DNA of 64,000 bases. Source: Salinimicrobium terrae DSM 17865. GTDB taxonomy: Bacteria > Bacteroidota > Bacteroidia > Flavobacteriales > Flavobacteriaceae. Location: contig NZ_KE384221.1 of NCBI RefSeq assembly GCF_000424665.1, forward strand, positions 1 through 64,000, read 5' to 3'. Made by a program: the position numbers and the translations under genes. The notes beneath the pieces are model-generated. The model saw only the letters and a list, made by a program, of their open reading frames with translations, ran no database searches and had not been told where the DNA came from. Of this stretch, positions 15,126-23,960 are shown in pieces. Numbering within the stretch: the stretch's first letter is position 1; each line of letters opens with the position of its first letter.

Positions 15126-15404
15126 TTTTTCGATCTTAACTCCTTTCCAGAAGGCTACATGGTTTTTAATATTTGAAGCTTCAGGTTTTGGATGTGGGTA
15201 AAACCAGGCTGCATCGGGATTTTTTTCGTCTCCTGCTTTCAGGTGAAAGTAGGAGGCTTTTCCTTTCCAGGGGCAGACTGTATGAGTGTCGCTTAGGTGA
15301 AAGAATTCAGAATTAATTGAATCTGGAGGGAAATAGTGATTGTTTTCCACTTCAATTGTATTTTCACTCTCTGCTATGATGGTGTCGTTCCAAATTGCTT
15401 TCAT
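15123..15404 (-). CDS. DUF427 domain protein
   Basis: 93 residues, the usual size of this small beta-rich family. The signature is visible: IWNDTIIAESENT, NHYFPPDSI, TVCPWKGKASYF (CPWKG) and AAWFYPHPKPEA. No experimentally proven role is known to me. Its start overlaps the stop of the EgtD-like gene by four bases (ATGA), so the two are translated together. The pairing suggests a shared pathway. The asnA promoter lies over its 3' end. Confidence 0.9.
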   Translation of the reverse strand: MKAIWNDTIIAESENTIEVENNHYFPPDSINSEFFHLSDTHTVCPWKGKASYFHLKAGDEKNPDAAWFYPHPKPEASNIKNHVAFWKGVKIEK

Positions 15405-16375
15405 GATCCTGTTCTTTTAAAAAGATAATTTTTAAAGCAGCTTTCCTTGTCTGTCCAACTACCTGTGATTTCTAGTCCTGCTTCTTCTGCCAGCCAGGCT
15501 ATTGAGGTATCATCATATTTTTGAGATACTTCGGTATGTATAGTTTCCCACTTCTGGAAATGCACTTCGAGATCAAGAGAGTTTATTTGGACTGTTTGTT
15601 CTTTGGTGCTCACCAGGTAACTCTTAGCCACTCCGGTTTCAGGATTATAAAGCGGCCAGTGCATAAAGGTATCCGGTTCAAAATCGGCATCCAGTTCGCG
15701 GTTCATCCTTACCAAAAGATTCTTATTAAAGGCCTCTGTAACTCCGGCACTGTCGTTGTAGGCATCGAGGATTACCCGGGGTTCTTTTTTTTGATCCACA
15801 CCCATGAAAAATAAATCTTTTTCGTCCATGGACGATGAAATCTTTCTTAAGAAAACTACGGCTTCCTGAGGTGTAAGATTACCGATATTAGATCCCAGAA
15901 ATAAAATAATCTTTTTCCTGTCCCGGTAATCGGCAAGGCGGGAAAGTACTTCGCCATAAGTTCCCTGCTGGGGTTCTACCTCCACTGCCGGAATTTCCTG
16001 TTGCAGACTAGCACTTAGCTGCTCCAGTACATTTTTGCTGATATCAACAGGTAAATATTTATAGTCAAAGTTCTTTTCCTCAAAATGCCTTAGCAGAACC
16101 TTAGTTTTTTTTCCATCCCCTGCACCCAGTTCGATGAGATCAAAACCCTCCATAGAAGCAAAGGCATCTCCAATTTCCTCCCGGTGCCGCAAAAGGATCT
16201 GGTATTCTTTACCTGTAAGGTAATATTCGGGCAATTCCATGATCTGCTGGAAAAGCTCATCTCCTCTCTCGTCATAAAAAAACTTTGAGCTTATCTTTTT
16301 AGGATAAGAGGTAAGGCCTTTAAAGATCTCTTCGGCAAATTGGGTTTTAAAATCGGGAGGTTTGGTGTTGTTCAT
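15401..16375 (-). CDS. L-histidine N-alpha-methyltransferase family (EgtD-like)
   Basis: The start is placed at 16375 (MNNTKPPDF), because the longer frame to 16444 would begin inside a terminator hairpin at 16420-16441. 324 residues, near the EgtD length. The signature block FFYDERGDELFQQI and LPEYYLTGKEYQIL is followed by the SAM-binding LIELGAGDGKKT and FLGSNIGNL. EgtD trimethylates histidine to hercynine in ergothioneine synthesis. No egtB or other ergothioneine gene is adjacent, only DUF427, so the substrate may be histidine or a related imidazole. Confidence 0.85.
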   Translation of the reverse strand: MNNTKPPDFKTQFAEEIFKGLTSYPKKISSKFFYDERGDELFQQIMELPEYYLTGKEYQILLRHREEIGDAFASMEGFDLIELGAGDGKKTKVLLRHFEEKNFDYKYLPVDISKNVLEQLSASLQQEIPAVEVEPQQGTYGEVLSRLADYRDRKKIILFLGSNIGNLTPQEAVVFLRKISSSMDEKDLFFMGVDQKKEPRVILDAYNDSAGVTEAFNKNLLVRMNRELDADFEPDTFMHWPLYNPETGVAKSYLVSTKEQTVQINSLDLEVHFQKWETIHTEVSQKYDDTSIAWLAEEAGLEITGSWTDKESCFKNYLFKRTGS

Positions 16376-16419
16376 AGTGAAGTAAAAATTTCCGCACGTT
16401 CCATTCTTTAAAATAAAAA

Positions 16420-16441
16420 AAGGAAACCCACGGGTTTCCTT
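16420..16441 (-). terminator. Terminator after the TonB-like gene
   Basis: Perfect 10-bp stem AAGGAAACCC / GGGTTTCCTT with a two-base loop, then a T-run on the minus strand. It ends transcription of the gene at 16504-16917 before the EgtD-like start. Confidence 0.82.
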
Positions 16442-16503
16442 CAAATTTAAACTTTTAAAAATCCTTTTTAGTTAAAGCTATACTAACAAGTAACCAGCTG
16501 TTT

Positions 16504-16917
16504 TTAGAAAGTAAAGGGCACTTTATAACTGACTGCCGAAGGTTTGCCGGCCAATTGCCCGGGAGTCATTGTTGGAATAGAAAGTATAATTTTCCTGGCT
16601 TCCTCATTCAGCTCCTTTTTAGGTCCTTCTACTTTAGTGATTACCGCTTTCCCTTCTTCGTTGATCACGAAAGAAACTACTGCTTTGCCCCGAATGAAGT
16701 TGCCTCCTGCATCTTTCGGAAATTTGTAATTCTCCTGTAGATGTTGGGTAAGCTTCTGTTTAAAGCAGTCCTTAGAAGCCCCTGAAAAATCTTCACATCC
16801 CGGCCATACCGGCGGGATCTGTTTGGTAGTGACGGTATTCTTGGAAATGCTTACCCCTTCCTGAGCAAAGGCTGTTGTTGCCGTAAATAAAAACAAACCA
16901 AATAATAATTTTTTCAT
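16504..16917 (-). CDS. Secreted TonB C-terminal domain protein
   Basis: 137 residues with a signal peptide (MKKLLFGLFLFTATTAFAQ). The mature part has VWPGCEDFSG, two Cys (in GCED and DCFK) and a TonB-like C-terminal fold (GKAVVSFVINEEGKAVITKVEGP). It has no membrane anchor or Pro-rich spanner, so it cannot be a normal energy transducer; it may sit in the periplasm or bind partners there. It is a paralog of the next gene upstream (16937-17311), sharing VWPGCED, a Cys-containing helix and the domain order. Confidence 0.82.
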   Translation of the reverse strand: MKKLLFGLFLFTATTAFAQEGVSISKNTVTTKQIPPVWPGCEDFSGASKDCFKQKLTQHLQENYKFPKDAGGNFIRGKAVVSFVINEEGKAVITKVEGPKKELNEEARKIILSIPTMTPGQLAGKPSAVSYKVPFTF

Positions 16918-16936
16918 GATCTGGGGTTATGTTTGT

Positions 16937-17311
16937 TTAAAAACGGTAGGTCGAGGTAAAGTTACGATTATCCGGTTCCCCGTTAAGAGTTCCGGGCTTC
17001 ATATCGGGAATCTTATTAAGCATCTCTCTTGCGGCTTCATTTACCAGTGGTTCAGATCCTTCAATAGATTTAACTACAACTTCTCCATCTTTATTGATAT
17101 CAAAGGATACTTTTACCTGCCCCCGTATATATTCGTTGCCTTCCATTGGGTATTTGTAATGCTTCTTTACATGGGCATTTAGTTTTTCGTTAAAACATTC
17201 AGATTTGTCTTCGCTGTCTTCACAGCCCGGCCAAACAGGTGAAGTTTGCTGCGCGTGGGAAGCTGCTATTCCGCCGAAAAGAAAACATGTGATAACTAAG
17301 AACTTCTTCAT
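16937..17311 (-). CDS. Secreted TonB C-terminal domain protein, paralog
   Basis: 124 residues, signal peptide ending near SHAQ (about residue 20), then SPVWPGCEDSEDKSECF and the domain IRGQVKVSFDINKDGEVVVKSIEG. It is shorter than its paralog at 16504-16917 by deletions near the N-terminus of the mature part. The conserved WPGCED segment with the second Cys suggests a disulfide. Nineteen bases lie between the two genes, so they probably form a tandem-duplicated operon. Confidence 0.82.
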   Translation of the reverse strand: MKKFLVITCFLFGGIAASHAQQTSPVWPGCEDSEDKSECFNEKLNAHVKKHYKYPMEGNEYIRGQVKVSFDINKDGEVVVKSIEGSEPLVNEAAREMLNKIPDMKPGTLNGEPDNRNFTSTYRF

Positions 17312-17344
17312 AATACTTGAAAATTTTAAATGATTAGAAAAAAA

Positions 17345-18199
17345 TTAAACCGCTACCTGACCTTTTATGGCCGGATGCGGATCATAATTTTCCAATATAA
17401 AATCTTCAAACTTAAAATCAAAAATATTTTTTACTTCAGGATTGAGTTTCATCACGGGCAAGGGCCTGAAATCCCGGGAAAGCTGCAGGTTTACCTGTTC
17501 CAGGTGGTTGTTATAAATATGTGCATCTCCAAAAGTGTGAATAAACTCTCCCGGTTCATAACCGCATACCTGGGCCATCATCATAGTGAGGAGCGCATAA
17601 GAAGCAATATTGAAAGGTACGCCGAGAAAAATGTCTGCACTGCGCTGGTAAAGCTGTAGGGATAATCTGGGCTTTGCATTTTCTCCCCCTTCAGGGGCAG
17701 GGGGGCTTACATAAAACTGAAAAAAGGCATGGCAGGGAGGAAGTGCTGCTTTGTTGTTCGCCACATTTTCTGAAAAGCTTTTGGAATTGTCGGGTAGCAC
17801 AGAAGGGTTCCAGGCGGTAACCAGCATACGTCTGCTGTTGGGACTCTTCTTAAGGGTTTCCACTATTTCTTTTATCTGGTCAATGTCTTCACTGTTCCAG
17901 CTACGCCATTGATGACCATACACCGGTCCCAGATCCCCGTTCTCATCGGCCCACTCGTTCCAGATCCGCACCCCGTGTTCCTGTAAGTATTTCACATTGG
18001 TATCACCGTTGAGAAACCAAAGCAGTTCATAAATAATAGATTTAAGGTGTAGCTTTTTTGTGGTGACCATGGGAAAGCCTTCGCTAAGGTCAAACCTCAT
18101 TTGGTAGCCAAAGACGCTTTTGGTACCGGTGCCTGTGCGGTCGCCTTTTTCATTTCCATGGTCCAGAACGTGTTTTATAAGGTCGTGATACTGTTTCAT
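17345..18199 (-). CDS. thyA: Thymidylate synthase
   Basis: 284 residues, ThyA type. Methylates dUMP to dTMP using methylene-tetrahydrofolate. Landmarks are [19 protein letters not shown], the nucleophile Cys in [13 protein letters not shown], the dUMP-binding [18 protein letters not shown] and [10 protein letters not shown] roughly 12-residue insertion after FQFYV ([10 protein letters not shown]) lengthens it compared with the E. coli protein. A palindromic repeat lies immediately upstream. Confidence 0.97.
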   Translation of the reverse strand: MKQYHDLIKHVLDHGNEKGDRTGTGTKSVFGYQMRFDLSEGFPMVTTKKLHLKSIIYELLWFLNGDTNVKYLQEHGVRIWNEWADENGDLGPVYGHQWRSWNSEDIDQIKEIVETLKKSPNSRRMLVTAWNPSVLPDNSKSFSENVANNKAALPPCHAFFQFYVSPPAPEGGENAKPRLSLQLYQRSADIFLGVPFNIASYALLTMMMAQVCGYEPGEFIHTFGDAHIYNNHLEQVNLQLSRDFRPLPVMKLNPEVKNIFDFKFEDFILENYDPHPAIKGQVAV

Positions 18200-18217
18200 A
18201 TTATAGTTTTTATGACA

Positions 18218-18320
18218 GACTGCAAGGTTTTTTTTGACCTTGTAGGTCTAAAGATATGCTTCCAATTATTGGGTTTCAATTCTGATCCAGACCTACAAGG
18301 ATTCCAAAACCTTGCAGGTC
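18218..18320. repeat. Long imperfect inverted repeat upstream of thyA
   Basis: Arms of about 31 bases, 18218-18248 and 18290-18320, each containing GACCTACAAGG-like and GCAAGGTTTT-like words, are complementary apart from a few differences and enclose a 41-base loop. The remainder of the 336-base gap to the transporter gene holds the palindrome AAAAATGTCATTTTT at 18321-18335 and a degenerate CTCCTGGTTCCTGGTTCC repeat near 18494-18513; no gene was seen. Confidence 0.75.
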
Positions 18321-18535
18321 AAAAATGTCATTTTTCGACTGAATTTGAGCTAAAATAGAAAACAACTCCGATTAAAAAAGTTAATTCCGGAAAGGAGTTT
18401 TTACAGACTTATCAACTATTGCATTAAAGATAAGTAATACCGGATTTTGAAAGGTACTACCCATAAAAAGTAAAAGTCTTGAATTTTGACTCTTGGCTCC
18501 TGGTTCCTGGTTCCCTGAAGAGCTACAAATACAAA

Positions 18536-20248
18536 TTAACCAATGATCATCCCTGCGATCGTAGCCGAAAGCAATGATGCTATTGTACCACCAATAAGGG
18601 CCTTCATTCCGAATTCAGATAAAGTCTTTCGCTGCCCCGGAGCAAGAGATCCAATTCCACCAATCTGAATTCCAATAGAAGCAAAATTCGCAAATCCGCA
18701 GAGCATGTAAGTGGCCATAATAATGGACTTTTCATAGGTTAAGCTAAGGGCGTTCACCGGATTTTTCAATTCTGCCAGCTGAATGTAACCTACAAATTCA
18801 CTGGCTGCCAGTTTGATCCCCAGCAGTTGACCCATAAGCATCATATCTTCGGTAGCCACTCCTATGAGCCACATAAGCGGTGCGAATATCAGGCCAAGTA
18901 GAGATTCCAGCGATAGTTTTCCATAGGGGGTATTTTCGGCCATGACCGCATTTAAAGTGGTAATATCTCCCACCCATCCCAGGACATAATTGATCATCGC
19001 AATAAAAGCAATGAACACCAACAACATAGCGGCAACATTGGCTGCCAGTTTTAAACCTTCGGTAGTACCATTGGCAATGGCATCAAGAATATTTGAACCA
19101 ATTTTTTCTGAAGAAACTTCCACGTTGGAGTCAATTTCCTGTTGCTGCGGATAAAGAATTTTTGAAACAACGATTGCTCCCGGCGCTGCCATCACCGAAG
19201 CTGCAAGCAGGTGCTTTGCAAATTCCAGTCTCAAGGCAGGATCATCTCCACCTAAAAATCCAATATAAGCTGCAAGAACTCCCCCGGCAACAGTAGCCAT
19301 CCCGCCTATCATAACCAGCAGGATCTCCGAGCGGGTCATTCTTTCAAGATAGGCTTTGATCATAAGCGGCGCTTCTGTCTGACCCAAAAAGATGTTTCCG
19401 GCCACACTTAAACTTTCAGGACCCGAAATTCCCAGAAGCCTGGTAAGCACCCATGCCATTCCCCTTACTACAACCTGAATAACGCCCAGGTAAAAAAGCA
19501 CGGAGGTAAGGGCCGAAAAGAAGATTATGGTAGGTAAAACCTGGAAAAGAAATATGAAGCCGTAGCTTTCCACGTTCATTAAACCCCCTAAAAGGAATTC
19601 ACTTCCCGCGGCGGTGAAGTCCAGAATAAGAACAAAAATTCCACCTACAAATTCAAAAATGTTCTGAATTACTGTCACTTTTAAGACCCCAATTGCGAGG
19701 AGAAGCTGGGCAGCAAGACCTACAGAAACTGTTTTCCAGTTAATAGCTCTCCGGTTGCTGCTGAATAGAAACGCAATAAGTATGAGAGAAGTCATACCAA
19801 GTGCACCTCTCCAGAAGCTTGTAAAGGTAAAACCTTGGTTGGGTACAATTGTTTTTGCAGTTGCTACCGGTAGTACTTCCTCAATGGTTTGTGGTACTTC
19901 CCGTAATGAATAGGTGACGTCTCTTGCACTAAGTACAAGAGTAGAATCTGTAAGTGTTTCAACTCTGAAGTTCTGTATGCTGTCGTTGGGAGTATCAAAG
20001 AATAAAATTAAAACCTCATTCTGGAAAACGTAATTTCCGGTTGTATTAGGAAATTCTTCATTGGTAAGGGCGAGTTCAAAGTCACCGTTATCAAGTTTTA
20101 AATAATCATTCCCGGGAGAGATTTCTAAAATGACATTTTGGGTGTTGCCTTCAACGGCTTCAAAATCCCAGGTTTTAGAAATGGATTGTGCAAAAATAGG
20201 GGAAATTCCGAAGAAGATCAGGAACAGGCAGCACCAGATTTTATTCAT
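18536..20248 (-). CDS. CNT-family nucleoside transporter with an extra N-terminal domain
   Basis: 570 residues, against about 400 for NupC. Residues 1-20 form a signal peptide (GISPIFAQ). About residues 22-125 form a beta-rich soluble domain with lipocalin-like strand patterns (KTWDFEA, LILFFDTPNDSI). The concentrative nucleoside transporter follows from about residue 140, with the nucleoside-binding GQTEAPLMIKAY, GGMATVAGGVLAAYI and CGFANFASIGIQIGG. It should import nucleosides with Na+ or H+. Twelve bases separate its start from the end of the bifunctional-nuclease gene upstream. Domain boundary is approximate. Confidence 0.88.
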   Translation of the reverse strand: MNKIWCCLFLIFFGISPIFAQSISKTWDFEAVEGNTQNVILEISPGNDYLKLDNGDFELALTNEEFPNTTGNYVFQNEVLILFFDTPNDSIQNFRVETLTDSTLVLSARDVTYSLREVPQTIEEVLPVATAKTIVPNQGFTFTSFWRGALGMTSLILIAFLFSSNRRAINWKTVSVGLAAQLLLAIGVLKVTVIQNIFEFVGGIFVLILDFTAAGSEFLLGGLMNVESYGFIFLFQVLPTIIFFSALTSVLFYLGVIQVVVRGMAWVLTRLLGISGPESLSVAGNIFLGQTEAPLMIKAYLERMTRSEILLVMIGGMATVAGGVLAAYIGFLGGDDPALRLEFAKHLLAASVMAAPGAIVVSKILYPQQQEIDSNVEVSSEKIGSNILDAIANGTTEGLKLAANVAAMLLVFIAFIAMINYVLGWVGDITTLNAVMAENTPYGKLSLESLLGLIFAPLMWLIGVATEDMMLMGQLLGIKLAASEFVGYIQLAELKNPVNALSLTYEKSIIMATYMLCGFANFASIGIQIGGIGSLAPGQRKTLSEFGMKALIGGTIASLLSATIAGMIIG

Positions 20249-20259
20249 AAAAGGGGGGA

Positions 20260-20880
20260 TTATTTGCGCTTGGAGATCTCATCTCGCAGGCGGGCCGCTT
20301 TTTCATAATCTTCATTTTTTACGGCCTGATCTAACATGTTATTCAGTTCGTTAAGAGAAAGTTTTTTATAATCGGGCCGGTCAGATTTTATTTCCACTTC
20401 ATTAGAAAAAAGTTCATCTACGATGATATTCTCTTTTTCCTGCTCTTCTTCCTCTTTACTGGCATCTCCTTTTAAGTAAATACCGGCTTTATCAAGTATA
20501 TTTTTATAGGTGAAGATCGGGGCCTGGAATCTCAAAGCGAGAGCGATGGCATCGCTGGTCCTGGCATCAATGATCTCCTCGATCTTGTCGCGTTCACAAA
20601 TGAGGCTGGAATAGAATACTCCATCTACCAGCTTATGAATGATCACCTGTTTTACCACGATCTCAAACCTGTCGGCAAAATTTTTAAAAAGGTCGTGAGT
20701 GAGAGGCCGGGGGGGTTTGATCTCTTTTTCAAGAGCAATAGCAATAGATTGAGCCTCAAAGGCCCCAATGACTATGGGTAGTTTGCGTTCTCCTTCCACC
20801 TCGCTCAGGATTAGGGCATAAGCCCCATTCTGTGTCTGGCTGTAAGAAATTCCTTTTATATTAAGGCGCACTAAACTCAT
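20260..20880 (-). CDS. Bifunctional nuclease-domain protein with UVR motif
   Basis: 206 residues. Residues 1-130 match the bifunctional nuclease family (BFN, DUF151): LPIVIGAFEAQSIAIALE and IDARTSDAIALALRF. A Glu-rich linker is followed by a UVR (UvrB/C) motif near 172-205 (LNELNNMLDQAVKNEDYEKA). Plant and bacterial relatives have been reported to act on RNA and DNA; activity here is unproven. Located between the etf operon terminator and the nucleoside transporter gene, with which it probably forms an operon. Confidence 0.88.
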   Translation of the reverse strand: MSLVRLNIKGISYSQTQNGAYALILSEVEGERKLPIVIGAFEAQSIAIALEKEIKPPRPLTHDLFKNFADRFEIVVKQVIIHKLVDGVFYSSLICERDKIEEIIDARTSDAIALALRFQAPIFTYKNILDKAGIYLKGDASKEEEEQEKENIIVDELFSNEVEIKSDRPDYKKLSLNELNNMLDQAVKNEDYEKAARLRDEISKRK

Positions 20881-20899
20881 ACTTTAAAAATACAAAAAA

Positions 20900-20935
20900 G
20901 CTGTCTAAACGGGCAAAAAACCTAATTTAGACAGC
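20900..20935 (-). terminator. Terminator of the etfBA operon
   Basis: A 10-bp perfect stem GCTGTCTAAA / TTTAGACAGC with a 16-base loop followed by a T-run on the minus strand, 28 bases past the etfA stop. The GCTGTCT/AGACAGC tips equal the ends of the MITE-like element at 9963 and 13631, so this may be a reduced copy. Confidence 0.8.
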
Positions 20936-20963
20936 CCTTTTAATGGCTCGCAAGTTAAAAAAT

Positions 20964-21932
20964 TTATGAGTTACTAGCCTTAAATTCCTTTAATTTTTCG
21001 GTGAGTTTTGGCACTATTTCAAAGGCATCTCCCACCACGCCGTAATCGGCTGCCTTGAAGAAAGGTGCATCAGGATCGTTGTTGATCACCACCTTGGTTT
21101 TAGAGGCACTAACTCCGGCAAGATGCTGTATGGCTCCGGAAATCCCTACTGCAATATAAAGATTTGCAGCTACCGGTTTTCCCGTTTGTCCCACGTGTTC
21201 GCTGTGTGGTCTCCATCCCATATCACTCACAGGTTTTGAACATGCTGTTGCTGCTCCAAGTGTTTCGGCCAACTCTTCAAGCATTCCCCAGTTTTCGGGT
21301 CCTTTCATACCTCTTCCTCCTGAAACTACGATCTCTGCATCGGCAATCGTCACCTTATCGGCTGCTTTGTCAACTGAAACCACATTTACATTGAAATCTC
21401 CTTCCGCAAGAGAAGGGGAGAAATCTTCTTCGCTGGTTTCCGTCTGACTTTCCTTTAATCCAAATGCGTTTTTTGAAAGTCCGATGATCTTCACGTCTGT
21501 GGAAAGTTTGGTGAAATTAAAAGCTTTATTAGTAAAAGCCGTTCTTTTTACCTGTAACGGCTCGGTTCCTTCGGGCAATGCAACAACGTTTGAAGCATAA
21601 CCTGCTTCAAGTTGTACCGCCAATAACGGAGCTAAATATTTTGCGTTTGCGCTCTGGCTTAGGATAATAACTTTTGAACCTTCTTTTTCGGCCGCCTGTT
21701 TGATGGCATCGGCGTAAGCTTTTGCATTGAACTTTTGAAGCTTTTCATTGTTCACCTTAAGCACTTTGCTCACTCCATATTTTCCCAGGTCACCTGCGCT
21801 TTGTGCATTAAAGGAAACGGCAGTAACCTCTGTTCCCAACATTTCGGCAACGCCTTTGGCGTAAGAAGCCACCTCAAATGCGGTCTTCTTAAATTTTCCT
21901 TCTTCTGATTCTGTATATACTAAAACTGACAT
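20964..21932 (-). CDS. etfA: Electron transfer flavoprotein, alpha subunit
   Basis: Start taken at 21932 (MSVLVYTESE); the longer frame adds an unlikely extension. 322 residues. With EtfB it accepts electrons from acyl-CoA dehydrogenases, such as the one at 61737, and passes them to ETF-quinone oxidoreductase. The C-terminal FAD domain is clear: SGGRGMKGPENW, GAATACSKPVSDMGW, HVGQTGKPVAANLYIAVGIS, AIQHLAG and INNDPDAPFF. Eighty-seven bases separate it from etfB, including an AAATTCCAA-type repeat. Confidence 0.96.
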   Translation of the reverse strand: MSVLVYTESEEGKFKKTAFEVASYAKGVAEMLGTEVTAVSFNAQSAGDLGKYGVSKVLKVNNEKLQKFNAKAYADAIKQAAEKEGSKVIILSQSANAKYLAPLLAVQLEAGYASNVVALPEGTEPLQVKRTAFTNKAFNFTKLSTDVKIIGLSKNAFGLKESQTETSEEDFSPSLAEGDFNVNVVSVDKAADKVTIADAEIVVSGGRGMKGPENWGMLEELAETLGAATACSKPVSDMGWRPHSEHVGQTGKPVAANLYIAVGISGAIQHLAGVSASKTKVVINNDPDAPFFKAADYGVVGDAFEIVPKLTEKLKEFKASNS

Positions 21933-22019
21933 ATCTTTCTTTTTAAAATTCCAATAGACAAATTCCAAATTCCAACTTCAAAATCCATTTTAAGAATTCT
22001 GAATTTTGAACTTCGAATT

Positions 22020-22766
22020 TTAAATTACTTTAGCCTCGTTGTGAAGTAGGTTTACTAATTCGTCAAGATTATCTGCATCCACAAGTTTAATATCTCCTTT
22101 TGGCTGTGGCTTTTCAAATTTCACAGCTTCAGAGTGAGTTCCGGCTTCCACAGGTTCAACTACATTTAACGGCTTTTTACGTGCCTGCATAATTCCGCGC
22201 ATATTGGGAATTTTCAAATCGCTTTCCTGAACAATTCCTTTTTGAGCGCCAACGACTAACGGAAGACTTGCTTTCAGGGTTTCTTTTCCGCCATCGATCT
22301 CGCGAACAGCAGTGGCTTCATTGCCTTCTACTTCAAGGCCAATGCAGGTATTCACGAAATTTGCTCCAATCAAACCTGCAACCATTCCGGGTACCATTCC
22401 GCCATTATAATCAATTGATTCGCGGCCGGCGATGATAAGATCGTAATCTCCGTCCTTTGCAACTTTTGCGATTTGTTTTGCAACGTAAACCCCATCTGTA
22501 GCAGGAGTATTTACGCGAATTGCCGTGTCGGCTCCAATGGCGAGTGCTTTTCTTAAAGTAGGCTCGGTTTCGGTGCCGCCAACATTTACCACATCTACTG
22601 TTGCACCTTGTTTTTCTTTGAACCACATGGCCCTTGTAAGACCAAATTCGTCATTTGGATTGATCACGAACTGTACCCCGGCGGTGTCGAATTTTGTATC
22701 ACCTTCAGAAAAATTGATCTTTGAGGTCGTATCAGGAACATGACTAATACACACTAATATTTTCAT
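22020..22766 (-). CDS. etfB: Electron transfer flavoprotein, beta subunit
   Basis: 248 residues. Binds AMP and forms the ETF heterodimer with EtfA. The family blocks KILVCISHVPDTTSKI, FVINPNDEFGL, LAIGADTAIRV, DLIIAGRESIDYNGGMVPG and ANFVNTCIGLEV are present. First gene of the etfBA operon on the minus strand, divergent from pdhB. Confidence 0.96.
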   Translation of the reverse strand: MKILVCISHVPDTTSKINFSEGDTKFDTAGVQFVINPNDEFGLTRAMWFKEKQGATVDVVNVGGTETEPTLRKALAIGADTAIRVNTPATDGVYVAKQIAKVAKDGDYDLIIAGRESIDYNGGMVPGMVAGLIGANFVNTCIGLEVEGNEATAVREIDGGKETLKASLPLVVGAQKGIVQESDLKIPNMRGIMQARKKPLNVVEPVEAGTHSEAVKFEKPQPKGDIKLVDADNLDELVNLLHNEAKVI

Positions 22767-22893
22767 ATTTCTCAGAATTTTTTAAATAAAATTTATAAAT
22801 GGTTTACGAAGATACGTAAAAAGTGAGGAAAAATACTGTGCGTGCATAAGAAATTTTTGTTCTGAAGTAGGCTATTATCCTTATTTGAATTAC

Positions 22894-22901
22894 TATTTTT
22901 G
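22894..22901 (+). promoter_or_regulatory. Possible -7 element of pdhB
   Basis: TATTTTTG, a match to TAnnTTTG, 31 bases before the pdhB start codon at 22933. No TTG at the expected 19-base spacing was found, so the call is weak. Confidence 0.35.
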
Positions 22902-22932
22902 TGATTCGAAAATTTTTAATCAAATACGTGTA

Positions 22933-23913
22933 ATGAAGACAATCCAGTTCAGGGAAGCAATTGCCCAGGCCATGAGTGAAGAGATGCGCAGGGATGAAAC
23001 TGTGTACCTTATGGGGGAAGAGGTTGCTGAATATAACGGAGCTTATAAGGCATCAAAAGGTATGTTGGACGAATTCGGTCCCGACCGTGTGATCGATACG
23101 CCCATTTCAGAATTAGGTTTTTCAGGAATTGGGGTAGGAAGCGCCATGAATGGAAACCGACCTATCATCGAATTCATGACCTTCAACTTTTCCCTGGTGG
23201 GAATTGACCAGATCATAAATAACGCTGCCAAGATGCGCCAAATGAGCGGCGGGCAGTTTAATATTCCTATAGTATTCCGTGGGCCAACAGCATCTGCGGG
23301 GCAATTAGGTGCTACACACTCTCAGGCTTTTGAGAGTTGGTATGCAAATACTCCGGGACTAAAAGTTATTGTGCCTTCTAATCCTTACGATGCAAAAGGA
23401 CTTTTAAAAGCCGCCATTCGCGATGACGATCCTGTGATCTTCATGGAATCTGAGCAAATGTATGGTGACAAAGGAGAGGTGCCCGAAGAAGAATATGTAT
23501 TACCAATTGGTAAGGCCGATATTAAAAGGGAAGGTAGTGATGTAACTATCGTTTCCTTCGGAAAAATCATCAAAATTTGCTACAAGGCTGCTGAAGAATT
23601 AGAAAAAGAAGGTATCTCCTGCGAAATCATTGACCTGCGTACTATTCGACCTATGGATCACGAGGCAATACTTAAATCTGTGAAAAAGACGAACAGGTTA
23701 GTGGTCGTTGAGGAAGCTTGGCCGTTCGGAAATGTTGCCACAGAGATTACTTACCAGGTGCAGTCCCAGGCCTTTGACTATCTCGATGCGCCAATTGTAA
23801 AGATCAACACTGCCGATACTCCGGCGCCATATTCCCCGGTATTGCTGGAAGAGTGGTTGCCAAATCACAATGATGTGATCAAGGCCGTGAAGAAAGTAAT
23901 GTATAAGGATTAA
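22933..23913 (+). CDS. pdhB: Pyruvate dehydrogenase complex E1 component, beta subunit
   Basis: The start at 22933 (MKTIQFREAI) is chosen over the earlier 22885 codon, which lies in the promoter region. 326 residues, the size of bacterial PdhB. With PdhA it decarboxylates pyruvate using thiamine diphosphate. Landmarks are VYLMGEEVAEYNGAYK, PISELGFSGIGVGSAM, and the C-terminal EEAWPFGNVATEI. No pdhA or E2 gene is adjacent. Confidence 0.93.
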   Translation: MKTIQFREAIAQAMSEEMRRDETVYLMGEEVAEYNGAYKASKGMLDEFGPDRVIDTPISELGFSGIGVGSAMNGNRPIIEFMTFNFSLVGIDQIINNAAKMRQMSGGQFNIPIVFRGPTASAGQLGATHSQAFESWYANTPGLKVIVPSNPYDAKGLLKAAIRDDDPVIFMESEQMYGDKGEVPEEEYVLPIGKADIKREGSDVTIVSFGKIIKICYKAAEELEKEGISCEIIDLRTIRPMDHEAILKSVKKTNRLVVVEEAWPFGNVATEITYQVQSQAFDYLDAPIVKINTADTPAPYSPVLLEEWLPNHNDVIKAVKKVMYKD

Positions 23914-23937
23914 AACCTTTTAAAAATAGCATTTTAG

Positions 23938-23960
23938 AGCCTCCTTTTCGGGAGGCTTTT
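23938..23960 (+). terminator. Terminator of pdhB
   Basis: AGCCTCC / GGAGGCT stem of 7 bp with a six-base loop, followed by TTT, 25 bases after the pdhB stop. Confidence 0.82.

Noticed and set aside
16376-16444. Longer N-terminus for the EgtD-like protein
   Set aside because: Its first codons overlap a perfect terminator hairpin at 16420-16441, so the later ATG at 16375 is preferred.
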